Shown one piece after another: positions 49,501 to 63,793 of a stretch of DNA of 64,000 bases. Origin of the DNA: Amaranthus tricolor (taxonomy: Eukaryota > Streptophyta > Magnoliopsida > Caryophyllales > Amaranthaceae); contig NC_080061.1 of the NCBI RefSeq assembly GCF_026212465.1, positions 22,954,787 through 23,018,786 of the forward strand, given 5' to 3'. Position numbers and translations under genes: made by a program. The notes under the pieces were generated by a model. That model saw only the letters and a program-made list of their open reading frames with translations, had not been told where the DNA came from and did no database searches. Positions within the stretch are counted from its first letter, which is position 1; each line of letters starts with the position of its first letter.

Positions 49501-52500
49501 ATAGTCATATGATTGAAATTATGTGCTAAGTTTTTTTTTCAAGTTATTTTAGCTTTTTTAGTACTTTTTTGCATAAAGTTGTTCAAACTTGCATTGTTTT
49601 GCACGAAACATGGTACCCATCACTATTCAGTTTATATTATTGTGTTGACATGGTTATACTCGAAAACCATAGTCATGTACTTGAAAATACTTGCTAAGTT
49701 ATGTTTTCATTGTTTTTTAGATTTTTTTGGCACTTTCTCGTATAAAGTGGTTCAAACTAGGTTTGTTTCGCACGAAACATGGCACACAACACTATTTGAT
49801 ATAAAGTGGTTCAAACTATAGTCGTATTCTTAAAATTACGTGCTAAGTTTCTATTTTATAGTTTTTTTTTTCTTTTTTAGCACTTTCTCACGTAAATTTA
49901 TTCAAACTTGGTTTGTTTTGCACGAAACATGCCACCCAAGGCTATTTTGTTTATATTATTGTGTTAAAATGGTTACCATCGAAAAAAATAGTCATGTACT
50001 TGAAATTACATGCAAAGTTGTGTTTTTAATGATTTTTATATTTTTTTGGCACTTTCTCGCATAAAGTGGTTCAAACACGGTTTGTTTCGCACGAAACTTG
50101 GCACACAACACTATTTAGTATAAGTTATTGAGTTGAAAATGGTTCGAATCGAGAACTATTGTCATATGCTTGAAATTACGTGCTAAGTTGCTTTTTTTAA
50201 GTTTTTTTTAGCTTTTTTAGCACTTTCTTGCATAAAGTTTTTCAAACTTGCATTGTTTTGCACGAAACATGGCACCCAACACTATTCAGTTTATATTATT
50301 GTGTTGACATGGTTATACTCAAAATTTGTTTGTTTCACACGAAACTAACTGCACAACACTATTTGGTATAAATTATTGTGTTGAAATGGTTAGACTCGAA
50401 AACAATAGTCATGTACTTGAAATTACATGCTAAGTTGCGTTTTTAATGATTTTTATATTTTTTTTGAACTTTCTCGCATAAAGTGGTTCAAATTTGCTTT
50501 GTTTCGCATGAAACATGGCGCACAACACTATTTGGTATAAATTATTGTGTTGAAATGGTTCAAATCGAGAATTATAGTCATATGCTAGAAATTACGTGCT
50601 AATTTCTATTTTATAGTTTTTTTTTTTTGCTTTTTTAGCACTTTCTCGCATAAAGTTATTCAAACTTGGTTTGTTTTGCATGAAACATGCCACCCAAGGC
50701 TATTTTGTTTATATTATTATGTTAAAATGGTTAGACTCGAAAACAATAGTCATGTACTTGAAATTACATGCTAAGTTGCGTTTTTAATGATTTTTATATT
50801 TTTTTGGCACTTTCTCGCATACATGTGGTTCAAACATGGTTTGTTTCGCACGAAACTTGGCACACAACACTATTTAGTATAAATTATTGAGTTGAAATGC
50901 TTCGAATCTAGAACTATTGTCATATGCTTGAAATTACGTGCTAAGTTGCTTTTTTAAGTTTTTTTTAGCTTTTTTAGCACTTTCTTGCATAAAGTTGTTC
51001 AAACTTTCCTTATTTTGGACAAAACATGGCACCTAACACTATTCAGTTTATATTATTGTGTTGACATGGTTATACTCAAAAACAATAGTCGTGTACTTTA
51101 AAAAACTTGCTATGTTGTGTTTTTAATGTTTTTTATATTTTTTTGGCACTTTTCTCGCATAAAGTGGTTCAACCTTTGTTTTTATCGCACGAAAGCTAAA
51201 ACATAAAACTATTTGGTAAAAATTATTATGTTGAAATGGTTTGAATCGAAAACAATAGTTAGATGCTTCAAATTACGTGCTAAGTTGTTTCTTTAATGTT
51301 TTTTTTAGCTTTTTTAGCACTTTCTCGCATAAAGTTGTTTAAACTTGGTTTGTTTTGCACGAAACATGGCACCCAACAATATTTAGTTTTTATTATTGTG
51401 TTGAAATGGTTAGACTCGAAAACAATAGTCATGTACTTGAAATTACGTGCAATGTTGCGCTTTTAATGTTTTTTATTTTTTTTTGGCACTTTTCTCACAT
51501 AAAGTGGTTAAAACTATGTTTGTTTCAGACGAAACCAATCGCACAACACTATTTGGTATAAATTATAGTGTTGAAATGGTTAGAATCAAAACAATAGTCA
51601 TATGATTGAAATTATGTGCTAAGTTTTTTTTTCAAGTTATTTTAGCTTTTTTAGTACTTTTTTGCATAAAGTTGTTCAAACTTGCATTGTTTTGCACGAA
51701 ACATGGTACCCATCACTATTCAGTTTATATTATTGTGTTGACATGGTTATACTCGAAAACCATAGTCATGTACTTGAAAATACTTGCTAAGTTATGTTTT
51801 CATTGTTTTTTAGATTTTTTTGGCACTTTCTCGTATAAAGTGGTTCAAACTAGGTTTGTTTCGCACGAAACATGGCACACAACACTATTTGATATAAAGT
51901 GGTTCAAACTATAGTCGTATTCTTAAAATTACGTGCTAAGTTTCTATTTTATAGTTTTTTTTTTCTTTTTTAGCACTTTCTCACGTAAATTTATTCAAAC
52001 TTGGTTTGTTTTGCACGAAACATGCCACCCAAGGCTATTTTGTTTATATTATTGTGTTAAAATGGTTACCATCGAAAAAAATAGTCATGTACTTGAAATT
52101 ACATGCAAAGTTGTGTTTTTAATGATTTTTATATTTTTTTGGCACTTTCTCGCATAAAGTGGTTCAAACACGGTTTGTTTCGCACGAAACTTGGCACACA
52201 ACACTATTTAGTATAAGTTATTGAGTTGAAAATGGTTCGAATCGAGAACTATTGTCATATGCTTGAAATTACGTGCTAAGTTGCTTTTTTTAAGTTTTTT
52301 TTAGCTTTTTTAGCACTTTCTTGCATAAACTTTTTCAAACTTGCATTGTTTTGCACGAAACATGGCACCCAACACTATTCAGTTTATATTATTGTGTTGA
52401 CATGGTTATACTCAAAATTTGTTTGTTTCACACGAAACTAACTGCACAACACTATTTGGTATAAATTATTGTGTTGAAATGGTTAGACTCGAAAACAATA

Positions 52501-55500
52501 GTCATGTACTTGAAATTACATGCTAAGTTGCGTTTTTAATGATTTTTATATTTTTTTTGAACTTTCTCGCATAAAGTGGTTCAAATTTGCTTTGTTTCGC
52601 ATGAAACATGGCGCACAACACTATTTGGTATAAATTATTGTGTTGAAATGGTTCAAATCGAGAATTATAGTCATATGCTAGAAATTACGTGCTAATTTCT
52701 ATTTTATAGTTTTTTTTTTTTGCTTTTTTAGCACTTTCTCGCATAAAGTTATTCAAACTTGGTTTGTTTTGCATGAAACATGCCACCCAAGGCTATTTTG
52801 TTTATATTATTATGTTAAAATGGTTAGACTCGAAAACAATAGTCATGTACTTGAAATTACATGCTAAGTTGCGTTTTTAATGATTTTTATATTTTTTTGG
52901 CACTTTCTCGCATACATGTGGTTCAACCATGGTTTGTTTCGCACGAAACTTGGCACACAACACTATTTAGTATAAATTATTGAGTTGAAATGCTTCGAAT
53001 CTAGAACTATTGTCATATGCTTGAAATTACGTGCTAAGTTGCTTTTTTAAGTTTTTTTTAGCTTTTTAGCACTTTCTTGCATAAAGTTGTTCAAACTTTC
53101 CTTATTTTGGACAAAACATGGCACCTAACACTATTCAGTTTATATTATTGTGTTGACATGGTTATACTCAAAAACAATAGTCGTGTACTTTAAAAAACTT
53201 GCTATGTTGTGTTTTTAATGTTTTTTATATTTTTTTGGCACTTTTCTCGCATAAAGTGGTTCAACCTTTGTTTTTATCGCACGAAAGCTAAAACATAAAA
53301 CTATTTGGTAAAAATTATTATGTTGAAATGGTTTGAATCGAAAACAATAGTTAGATGCTTCAAATTACGTGCTAAGTTGTTTCTTTAATGTTTTTTTAGC
53401 TTTTTTAGCACTTTCTCGCATAAAGTTGTTTAAACTTGGTTTGTTTTGCACGAAACATGGCACCCAACAATATTTAGTTTTTATTATTGTGTTGAAATGG
53501 TTAGACTCGAAAACAATAGTCATGTACTTGAAATTACGTGCAATGTTGCGTTTTTAATGTTTTTTATTTTTTTTTGGCACTTTTCTCACATAAAGTGGTT
53601 AAAACTATGTTTGTTTCAGACGAAACCAATCGCACAACACTATTTGGTATAAATTATAGTGTTGAAATGGTTAGAATCAAAACAATAGTCATATGATTGA
53701 AATTATGTGCTAAGTTTTTTTTTCATGTTATTTTAGCTTTTTTAGTACTTTTTTGCATAAAGTTGTTCAAACTTGCATTGTTTTGCACGAAACATGGTAC
53801 CCATCACTATTCAGTTTATATTATTGTGTTGACATGGTTATACTCGAAAACCATAGTCATGTACTTGAAAATACTTGCTAAGTTATGTTTTCAATGTTTT
53901 TTATATTTTTTTGGCACTTTCTCGTATAAAGTGGTTCAATCTAGGTTTGTTTCGCACTAAACATGGCACACAACACTATTTGATATAAATTAGTGTCTTG
54001 AAATGGTTCAAATCGAGAACTATAGTCATATGTTTCAAATTACGTGCTAAGTTTCTATTTTATAGTTTTTTTTTTCTTTTTTAGCACTTTCTCGCGTAAA
54101 TTTATTCAAACTTGGTTTGTTTTGCACGAAACATGCCACCCAAGGCTATTTTGTTTATATTATTGTGTTAAAATGGTTACCATCGAAAAAAATAGTCATG
54201 TACTTGAAATTACATGCAAAGTTGTGTTTTTAATGATTTTTATATTTTTTTGGCACTTTCTCGCATAAAGTGGTTCAAACACGGTTTGTTTCGCACGAAA
54301 CTTGGCACACAACACTATTTAGTATAAGTTATTGAGTTGAAAATGGTTCGAATCGAGAACTATTGTCATATGCTTGAAATTACGTGCTAAGTTGCTTTTT
54401 TTAAGTTTTTTTTAGCTTTTTTAGCACTTTCTTGCATAAAGTTTTTCAAACTTGCATTGTTTTGCACGAAACATGGCACCCAACACTATTCAGTTTATAT
54501 TATTGTGTTGACATGGTTATACTCAAAATTTGTTTGTTTCACACGAAACTAACCGCACAACACTATTTGGTATAAATTATTGTGTTGAAATGGTTAGACT
54601 CGAAAACAATAGTCATGTACTTGAAATTACATGCTAAGTTGCGTTTTTAATGATTTTTATATTTTTTTGGAACTTTCTCGCATAAAGTGGTTCAAATTTG
54701 CTTTGTTTCGCATGAAACATGGCGCACAACACTATTTGGTATAAATTATTGTGTTGAAATGGTTCAAATCGAGAATTATAGTCATATGCTAGAAATTACG
54801 TGCTAATTTCTATTTTATAGTTTTTTTTTTTTTTGCTTTTTTAGCACTTTCTCGCATAAAGTTATTCAAACTTGGTTTGTTTTGCATGAAACATGCCACC
54901 CAAGGCTATTTTGTTTATATTATTATGTTAAAATGGTTAGACTCGAAAACAATAGTCATGTACTTGAAATTACATGCTAAGTTGCGTTTTTAATGATTTT
55001 TATATTTTTTTGGCACTTTCTCGCATACATGTGGTTCAAACATGGTTTGTTTCGCACGAAACTTGGCACACAACACTATTTAGTATAAATTATTGAGTTG
55101 AAATGCTTCGAATCTAGAACTATTGTCATATGCTTGAAATTACGTGCTAAGTTGCTTTTTTAAGTTTTTTTTAGCTTTTTAGCACTTTCTTGCATAAAGT
55201 TGTTCAAACTTTCCTTATTTTGGACAAAACATGGCACCTAACACTATTCAGTTTATATTATTGTGTTGACATGGTTATACTCAAAAACAATAGTCGTGTA
55301 CTTTAAAAAACTTGCTATGTTGTGTTTTAAATGTTTTTTATATTTTTTTGGCACTTTTCTCGCATAAAGTGGTTCAACCTTTGTTTTTATCGCACGAAAG
55401 CTAAAACATAAAACTATTTGGTAAAAATTATTATGTTGAAATGGTTTGAATCGAAAACAATAGTTAGATGCTTCAAATTACGTGCTAAGTTGTTTCTTTA

Positions 55501-58279
55501 ATGTTTTTTTTAGCTTTTTTAGCACTTTCTCGCATAAAGTTGTTTAAACTTGGTTTGTTTTGCACGAAACATGGCACCCAACAATATTTAGTTTTTATTA
55601 TTGTGTTGAAATGGTTAGACTCGAAAACAATAGTCATGTACTTGAAATTACGTGCAATGTTGCGTTTTTAATGTTTTTTATTTTTTTTTGGCACTTTTCT
55701 CACATAAAGTGGTTAAAACTATGTTTGTTTCAGACGAAACCAATCGCACAACACTATTTGGTATAAATTATAGTGTTGAAATGGTTAGAATCAAAACAAT
55801 AGTCATATGATTGAAATTATGTGCTAAGTTTTTTTTTCAAGTTATTTTAGCTTTTTTAGTACTTTTTTGCATAAAGTTGTTCAAACTTGCATTGTTTTGC
55901 ACGAAACATGGTACCCATCACTATTCAGTTTATATTATTGTGTTGACATGGTTATACTCGAAAACCATAGTCATGTACTTGAAAATACTTGCTAAGTTAT
56001 GTTTTCAATGTTTTTTATATTTTTTTGGCACTTTCTCGTATAAAGTGGTTCAATCTAGGTTTGTTTCGCACTAAACATGGCACACAACACTATTTGATAT
56101 AAATTAGTGTCTTGAAATGGTTCAAATCGAGAACTATAGTCATATGTTTCAAATTACGTGCTAAGTTTCTATTTTATAGTTTTTTTTTTCTTTTTTAGCA
56201 CTTTCTCGCGTAAATTTATTCAAACTTGGTTTGTTTTGCACGAAACATGCCACCCAAGGCTATTTTGTTTATATTATTGTGTTAAAATGGTTACCATCGA
56301 AAAAAATAGTCATGTACTTGAAATTACATGCAAAGTTGTGTTTTTAATGATTTTTATATTTTTTTGGCACTTTCTCGCATAAAGTGGTTCAAACACGGTT
56401 TGTTTCGCACGAAACTTGGCACACAACACTATTTAGTATAAGTTATTGAGTTGAAAATGGTTCGAATCGAGAACTATTGTCATATGCTTGAAATTACGTG
56501 CTAAGTTGCTTTTTTTAAGTTTTTTTTAGCTTTTTTAGCACTTTCTTGCATAAAGTTTTTCAAACTTGCATTGTTTTGCACGAAACATGGCACCCAACAC
56601 TATTCAGTTTATATTATTGTGTTGACATGGTTATACTCAAAATTTGTTTGTTTCACACGAAACTAACCGCACAACACTATTTGGTATAAATTATTGTGTT
56701 GAAATGGTTAGACTCGAAAACAATAGTCATGTACTTGAAATTACATGCTAAGTTGCGTTTTTAATGATTTTTATATTTTTTTGGAACTTTCTCGCATAAA
56801 GTGGTTCAAATTTGCTTTGTTTCGCATGAAACATGGCACACAACACTATTTGGTATAAATTATTGTGTTGAAATGGTTCAAATCGAGAATTATAGTCATA
56901 TGCTAGAAATTACGTGCTAATTTCTATTTTATAGTTTTTTTTTTTTTTGCTTTTTTAGCACTTTCTCGCATAAAGTTATTCAAACTTGGTTTGTTTTGCA
57001 TGAAACATGCCACCCAAGGCTATTTTGTTTATATTATTATGTTAAAATGGTTAGACTCGAAAACAATAGTCATGTACTTGAAATTACATGCTAAGTTGCG
57101 TTTTTAATGATTTTTATATTTTTTTGGCACTTTCTCGCATACATGTGGTTCAAACATGGTTTGTTTCGCACGAAACTTGGCACACAACACTATTTAGTAT
57201 AAATTATTGAGTTGAAATGCTTCGAATCTAGAACTATTGTCATATGCTTGAAATTACGTGCTAAGTTGCTTTTTTAAGTTTTTTTTAGCTTTTTAGCACT
57301 TTCTTGCATAAAGTTGTTCAAACTTTCCTTATTTTGGACAAAACATGGCACCTAACACTATTCAGTTTATATTATTGTGTTGACATGGTTATACTCAAAA
57401 ACAATAGTCGTGTACTTTAAAAAACTTGCTATGTTGTGTTTTAAATGTTTTTTATATTTTTTTGGCACTTTTCTCGCATAAAGTGGTTCAACCTTTGTTT
57501 TTATCGCACGAAAGCTAAAACATAAAACTATTTGGTAAAAATTATTATGTTGAAATGGTTTGAATCGAAAACAATAGTTAGATGCTTCAAATTACGTGCT
57601 AAGTTGTTTCTTTAATGTTTTTTTTAGCTTTTTTAGCACTTTCTCGCATAAAGTTGTTTAAACTTGGTTTGTTTTGCACGAAACATGGCACCCAACAATA
57701 TTTAGTTTTTATTATTGTGTTGAAATGGTTAGACTCGAAAACAATAGTCATGTACTTGAAATTACGTGCAATGTTGCGTTTTTAATGTTTTTTATTTTTT
57801 TTTGGCACTTTTCTCACATAAAGTGGTTAAAACTATGTTTGTTTCAGACGAAACCAATCGCACAACACTATTTGGTATAAATTATAGTGTTGAAATGGTT
57901 AGAATCAAAACAATAGTCATATGATTGAAATTATGTGCTAAGTTTTTTTTTCAAGTTATTTTAGCTTTTTTAGTACTTTTTTGCATAAAGTTGTTCAAAC
58001 TTGCATTGTTTTGCACGAAACATGGTACCCATCACTATTCAGTTTATATTATTGTGTTGACATGGTTATACTCGAAAACCATAGTCATGTACTTGAAAAT
58101 ACTTGCTAAGTTATGTTTTCAATGTTTTTTATATTTTTTTGGCACTTTCTCGTATAAAGTGGTTCAATCTAGGTTTGTTTCGCACTAAACATGGCACACA
58201 ACACTATTTGATATAAATTAGTGTCTTGAAATGGTTCAAATCGAGAACTATAGTCATATGTTTCAAATTACGTGCTAAG
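43568..58279. repeat. Seven tandem 13-monomer higher-order repeats (~2.1 kb each)
   Basis: Landmark TTTCTATTTTATAG recurs at about 43568, 45662, 47755, 49848, 51941, 54052, 56166 and 58280. Spacings are 2094, 2093, 2093, 2093, 2111, 2114 and 2114 bp. Each unit has thirteen monomer anchors; the third monomer is cut to about 74 bp at the junction CTCAAAATTTGTTTG. Neighbouring units differ at only a handful of sites, so they were homogenised recently. The step from 2093 to 2114 is mainly a ~20-bp difference in the last monomer. Confidence 0.93.
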
Positions 58280-61200
58280 TTTCTATTTTATAGTTTATTT
58301 TTTTTTTTTGCTTTTTTAGCACTTTCTCGCATAAAGTTATTCAAAATTGGTTTGTTTTGCACGAAACATGCCACCTAAGGCTATTTTGTTTATATTATTG
58401 TGTTAAAATGGTTACACTCGAAAACAATAGTCATGTACTTGAAATTACATGCAAAGTTGCGTTTTTAATGATTTTTATATTTTTTTGGCACTTTCTCACA
58501 TAAAGTGGTTCAAACATGGTTTGTTTCGCACGAAACTTGGCACACAACACTATTTAGTATAAATTATTGAGTTGAAATGGTTCGAATCGAGAACTGTTGT
58601 CATATGCTTGAAATTACGTGCTAAGATGCTTTTTTTTAGTTTTTTTTTTTAGCTTTTTTAGCACTTTCTTGCATAAAGTAGTTCAAACTTGCATTGTTTT
58701 GCACGAAACATGGCACCCTACACTATTCTGTTTATATTATTGTGTTGACATGGTTATACTCAAAAACCATAGTCGTGTACTTGAAAAAACTTGCTATGTT
58801 GTGTTTTTAATGTTTTAAATTTTTTTTTGACACTTTCTCGCATAAAGTGGTTCAACTTTGGTTTTTATCGCATGAAAGCTAAAACATAAAAGTATTTGGT
58901 ATAAATTATTGTGTTGAATTGGTTTAAATCGAAAACAATAGTTAGATGCTTGAAATTACGTGCTAAGTTGTTTCTTCAATGTTTTTTTTAGCTATTTTAG
59001 CACTTTCTCGCATAAAGTTGTTTAAACTTGGTTTGTTTTGCACGAAACATGGCACCCAACAATATTTAGTTTTTATTATTGTGTTGAAATGGTTAGACTC
59101 GAAAACAATAGTCATGTACTTGAAATTACGTGCAATGTTGCGTTTTTAATGTTTTTTATTTTTTTTTGGCACTTTTCTCACATAAAGTGGTTAAAACTAT
59201 GTTTGTTTCAGACGAAACCAATCGCACAACACTATTTGGTATAAATTATAGTGTTGAAATGGTTAGAATCAAAACAATAGTCATATGATTGAAATTACGT
59301 GCTAAGTTTTTTTTCAAGTTATTTTAGCTTTTTTAGTACTTTTTTGCATAAAGTTGTTCAAACTTGCATTGTTTTGCACGAAACATGGTACCCATCACTA
59401 CTCAGTTTATATTATTGTGTTGACATGGTTATACTCGAAAACCATAGTCATGTACTTGAAAATACTTGCTAAGTTATGTTTTCAATGTTTTTTATATTTT
59501 TTTGGCACTTTCTCGTATAAAGTGGTTCATTCTAGGTTTGTTTCGTACGAAACATGGCACACAACACTATTTGATATAAATTAGTGTCTTGAAATGGTTC
59601 AAATCGAGAACTATAGTCATATGTTTTAAATTACGTGATAAGTTTCTATTTTATAGTTTTTTTTTTTTTTTTTTTTTTTTGCTTTTTTAGCACTTTCTCG
59701 CATAAAGTTATTCAAAATTGGTTTGTTTTGCACGAAACATGCCACCCAAGGCTATTTTGTTTATATTATTGTGTTAAAATGGTTACACTCGAAAACAATA
59801 GTCAGGTACTTGAAATTACATGCAAAGTTGCGTTTTTAATGATTTTTATATTTTTTTGGCACTTTCGCACATAAAGTGGTTCAAACATGGTTTGTTTCGC
59901 ACGAAACTTGGCACACAATACTATTTAGTATAAATTATTGAGTTGAAATGGTTCGAATCGAGAACTGTTGTCATATGCTTAAAATTACGTGCTAAGTTGC
60001 TTTTTTTTAGTTTTTTTTTAGCTTTTTTAGCACTTTCTTGCATAAAGTAGTTCAAACTTGCATTGTTTTGCACAAAACATGGCACCCTACACTATTCTGT
60101 TTATATTATTGTGTTGACATGGTTATACTCAAAAACCATAGTGGTGTACTTGAAAAAACTTGCTATGTTGTGTTTTTAATGTTTTAAATTTTTTTTTTGA
60201 CACTTTCGCGCATAAAGTGGTTCAACTTTGGTTTTTATCGCATGAAAGCTAAAACATAAAACTATTTGGTATAAATAGTTGTGTTGAATTGGTTTAAATC
60301 GAAAACAATAGTTAGATGCTTGAAATTACGTGCTAAGTTGTTTCTTCAATGTTTTTTTTAGCTATTTTAGCACTTTCTCGCATAAAGTTGTTTAAACTTG
60401 GTTTGTTTTGCACGAAACATGGCACCCAACAATATTTAGTTTTTATTATTGTGTTGAAATGGTTAGACTCGAAAACAATAGTCATGTACTTGAAATTACG
60501 TGCAATGTTGCGTTTTTAATGTTTTTTATATTTTTTTGGCACTTTTCTCACATAAAGTGGTTAAAACTTTGTTTGTTTCAGACGAAACCAATCGCACAAC
60601 ACTATTTGGTATAAATTATAGTGTTGAAATAGTTAGAATCAAAACAATAGTCATATGATTGAAATTACGTGCTAAGTTTTTTTTCAAGTTATTTTAGCTT
60701 TTTTAGTACTTTTTTGCATAAAGTTGTTCAAACTTGCATTGTTTTGCACGAAACATGGTACCCATCACTACTCAGTTTATATTATTGTGTTGACATGGTT
60801 ATACTCGAAAACCATAGTCATGTACTTGAAAATACTTGCTAAGTTATGTTTTCAATGTTTTTTATATTTTTTTGGCACTTTCTCGTATAAAGTGGTTCAT
60901 TCTAGGTTTGTTTCGCACGAAACATGGCACACAACACTATTTGATATAAATTAGTGTCTTGAAATGGTTCAAATCGAGAACTATAGTCATATGTTTTAAA
61001 TTACGTGATAAGTTTCTATTTTATAGTTTTTTTTTTTTTTTTTTTTTTTTGCTTTTTTAGCACTTTCTCGCATAAAGTTATTCAAAATTGGTTTGTTTTG
61101 CACGAAACATGCCACCCAAGGCTATTTTGTTTATATTATTGTGTTAAAATGGTTACACTCGAAAACAATAGTCAGGTACTTGAAATTACATGCAAAGTTG

Positions 61201-63759
61201 CGTTTTTAATGATTTTTATATTTTTTTGGCACTTTCGCACATAAAGTGGTTCAAACATGGTTTGTTTCGCACGAAACTTGGCACACAATACTATTTAGTA
61301 TAAATTATTGAGTTGAAATGGTTCGAATCGAGAACTGTTGTCATATGCTTAAAATTACGTGCTAAGTTGCTTTTTTTTAGTTTTTTTTTAGCTTTTTTAG
61401 CACTTTCTTGCATAAAGTAGTTCAAACTTGCATTGTTTTGCACAAAACATGGCACCCTACACTATTCTGTTTATATTATTGTGTTGACATGGTTATACTC
61501 AAAAACCATAGTCGTGTACTTGAAAAAACTTGCTATGTTGTGTTTTTAATGTTTTAAATTTTTTTTTGACACTTTCGCGCATAAAGTGGTTCAACTTTGG
61601 TTTTTATCGCATGAAAGCTAAAACATAAAACTATTTGGTATAAATTATTGTGTTGAATTGGTTTAAATCGAAAACAATAGTTAGATGCTTGAAATTACGT
61701 GCTAAGTTGTTTCTTCAATGTTTTTTTTAGCTATTTTAGCACTTTCTCGCATAAAGTTGTTTAAACTTGGTTTGTTTTGCACGAAACATGGCACCCAACA
61801 ATATTTAGTTTTTATTATTGTGTTGAAATGGTTAGACTCGAAAACAATAGTCATGTACTTGAAATTACGTGCAATGTTGCGTTTTTAATGTTTTTTATAT
61901 TTTTTTGGCACTTTTCTCACATAAAGTGGTTAAAACTTTGTTTGTTTCAGACGAAACCAATCGCACAACACTATTTGGTATAAATTATAGTGTTGAAATG
62001 GTGAGAATCAAAACAATAGTCATATGATTGAAATTACGTGCTAAGTTTTTTTTTTCAAGTTATTTTAGCTTTTTTAGTACTTTTTTGCATAAAGTTGTTC
62101 AAACTTGCATTGTTTTGCACGAAACATGGTACCCATCACTACTCAGTTTATATTATTGAGTTGACATGGTTATACTCGAAAACCATAGTCATGTACTTGA
62201 AAATACTTGCAAAGTTATGTTTTCAATGTTTTTTATATTTTTTTGGCACTTTCTCGTATAAAGTGGTTCAATCTAGGTTTGTTTCGCACGAAACATGGCA
62301 CACAACACTATTTGATATAAATTAGTGTCTTGAAATGGTTCAAATCGAGAACTATAGTCATATGTTTCAAATTACGTGCTAAGTTTCTATTTTATAGTTT
62401 ATTTTTTTTTTTTTGCTTTTTTAGCACTTTCTCGCATAAAGTTATTCAAAATTGGTTTGTTTTGCACGAAACATGCCACCTAAGGCTATTTTGTTTATAT
62501 TATTGTGTTAAAATGGTTACACTCGAAAACAATAGTCATGTACTTGAAATTATATGCAAAGTTGCATTTTTAATGATTTTTATATTTTTTTGGCACTTTC
62601 TCACATAAAGTGGTTCAAACATGGTTTGTTTCGCACGAAACTTGGCACACAACACTATTTAGTATAAATTATTGAGTTGAAATGGTTCGAATCGAGAACT
62701 GTTGTCATATGCTTGAAATTACGTGCTAAGATGCTTTTTTTTAGTTTTTTTTTAGCTTTTTTAGCACTTTCTTGCATAAAGTAGTTCAAACTTGCATTGT
62801 TTTGCACGAAACATGGCACCCTACACTATTCTGTTTATATTATTGTGTTGACATGGTTATACTCAAAAACCATAGTCGTGTACTTGAAAAAACTTGCTAT
62901 GTTGTGTTTTTAATGTTTTAAATTTTTTTTTTGACACTTTCTCGCATAAAGTGGTTCAACTTTGGTTTTTATCGCATGAAAGCTAAAACATAAAAGTATT
63001 TGGTATAAATTATTGTGTTGAATTGGTTTAAATCGAAAACAATAGTTAGATGCTTGAAATTACGTGCTAAGTTGTTTCTTCAATGTTTTTTTTAGCTATT
63101 TTAGCACTTTCTCGCATAAAGTTGTTTAAACTTGGTTTGTTTTGCACGAAACATGGCACCCAACAATATTTAGTTTTTATTATTGTGTTGAAATGGTTAG
63201 ACTCGAAAACAATAGTCATGTACTTGAAATTACGTGCAATGTTGCGTTTTTAATGTTTTTTATATTTTTTTGGCACTTTTCTCACATAAAGTGGTTAAAA
63301 CTTTGTTTGTTTCAGACGAAACCAATCGCACAACACTATTTGGTATAAATTATAGTGTTGAAATAGTTAGAATCAAAACAATAGTCATATGATTGAAATT
63401 ACGTGCTAAGTTTTTTTTTCAAGTTATTTTAGCTTTTTTAGTACTTTTTTGCATAAAGTTGTTCAAACTTGCATTGTTTTGCACGAAACATGGTACCCAT
63501 CACTACTCAGTTTATATTATTGTGTTGACATGGTTATACTCGAAAACCATAGTCATGTACTTGAAAATACTTGCTAAGTTATGTTTTCAATGTTTTTTAT
63601 ATTTTTTTGGCACTTTCTCGTATAAAGTGGTTCATTCTAGGTTTGTTTCGCACGAAACATGGCACACAACACTATTTGATATAAATTAGTGTCTTGAAAT
63701 GGTTCAAATCGAGAACTATAGTCATATGTTTTAAATTACGTGATAAGTTTCTATTTTAT

Positions 63760-63793
<34 letters not shown>

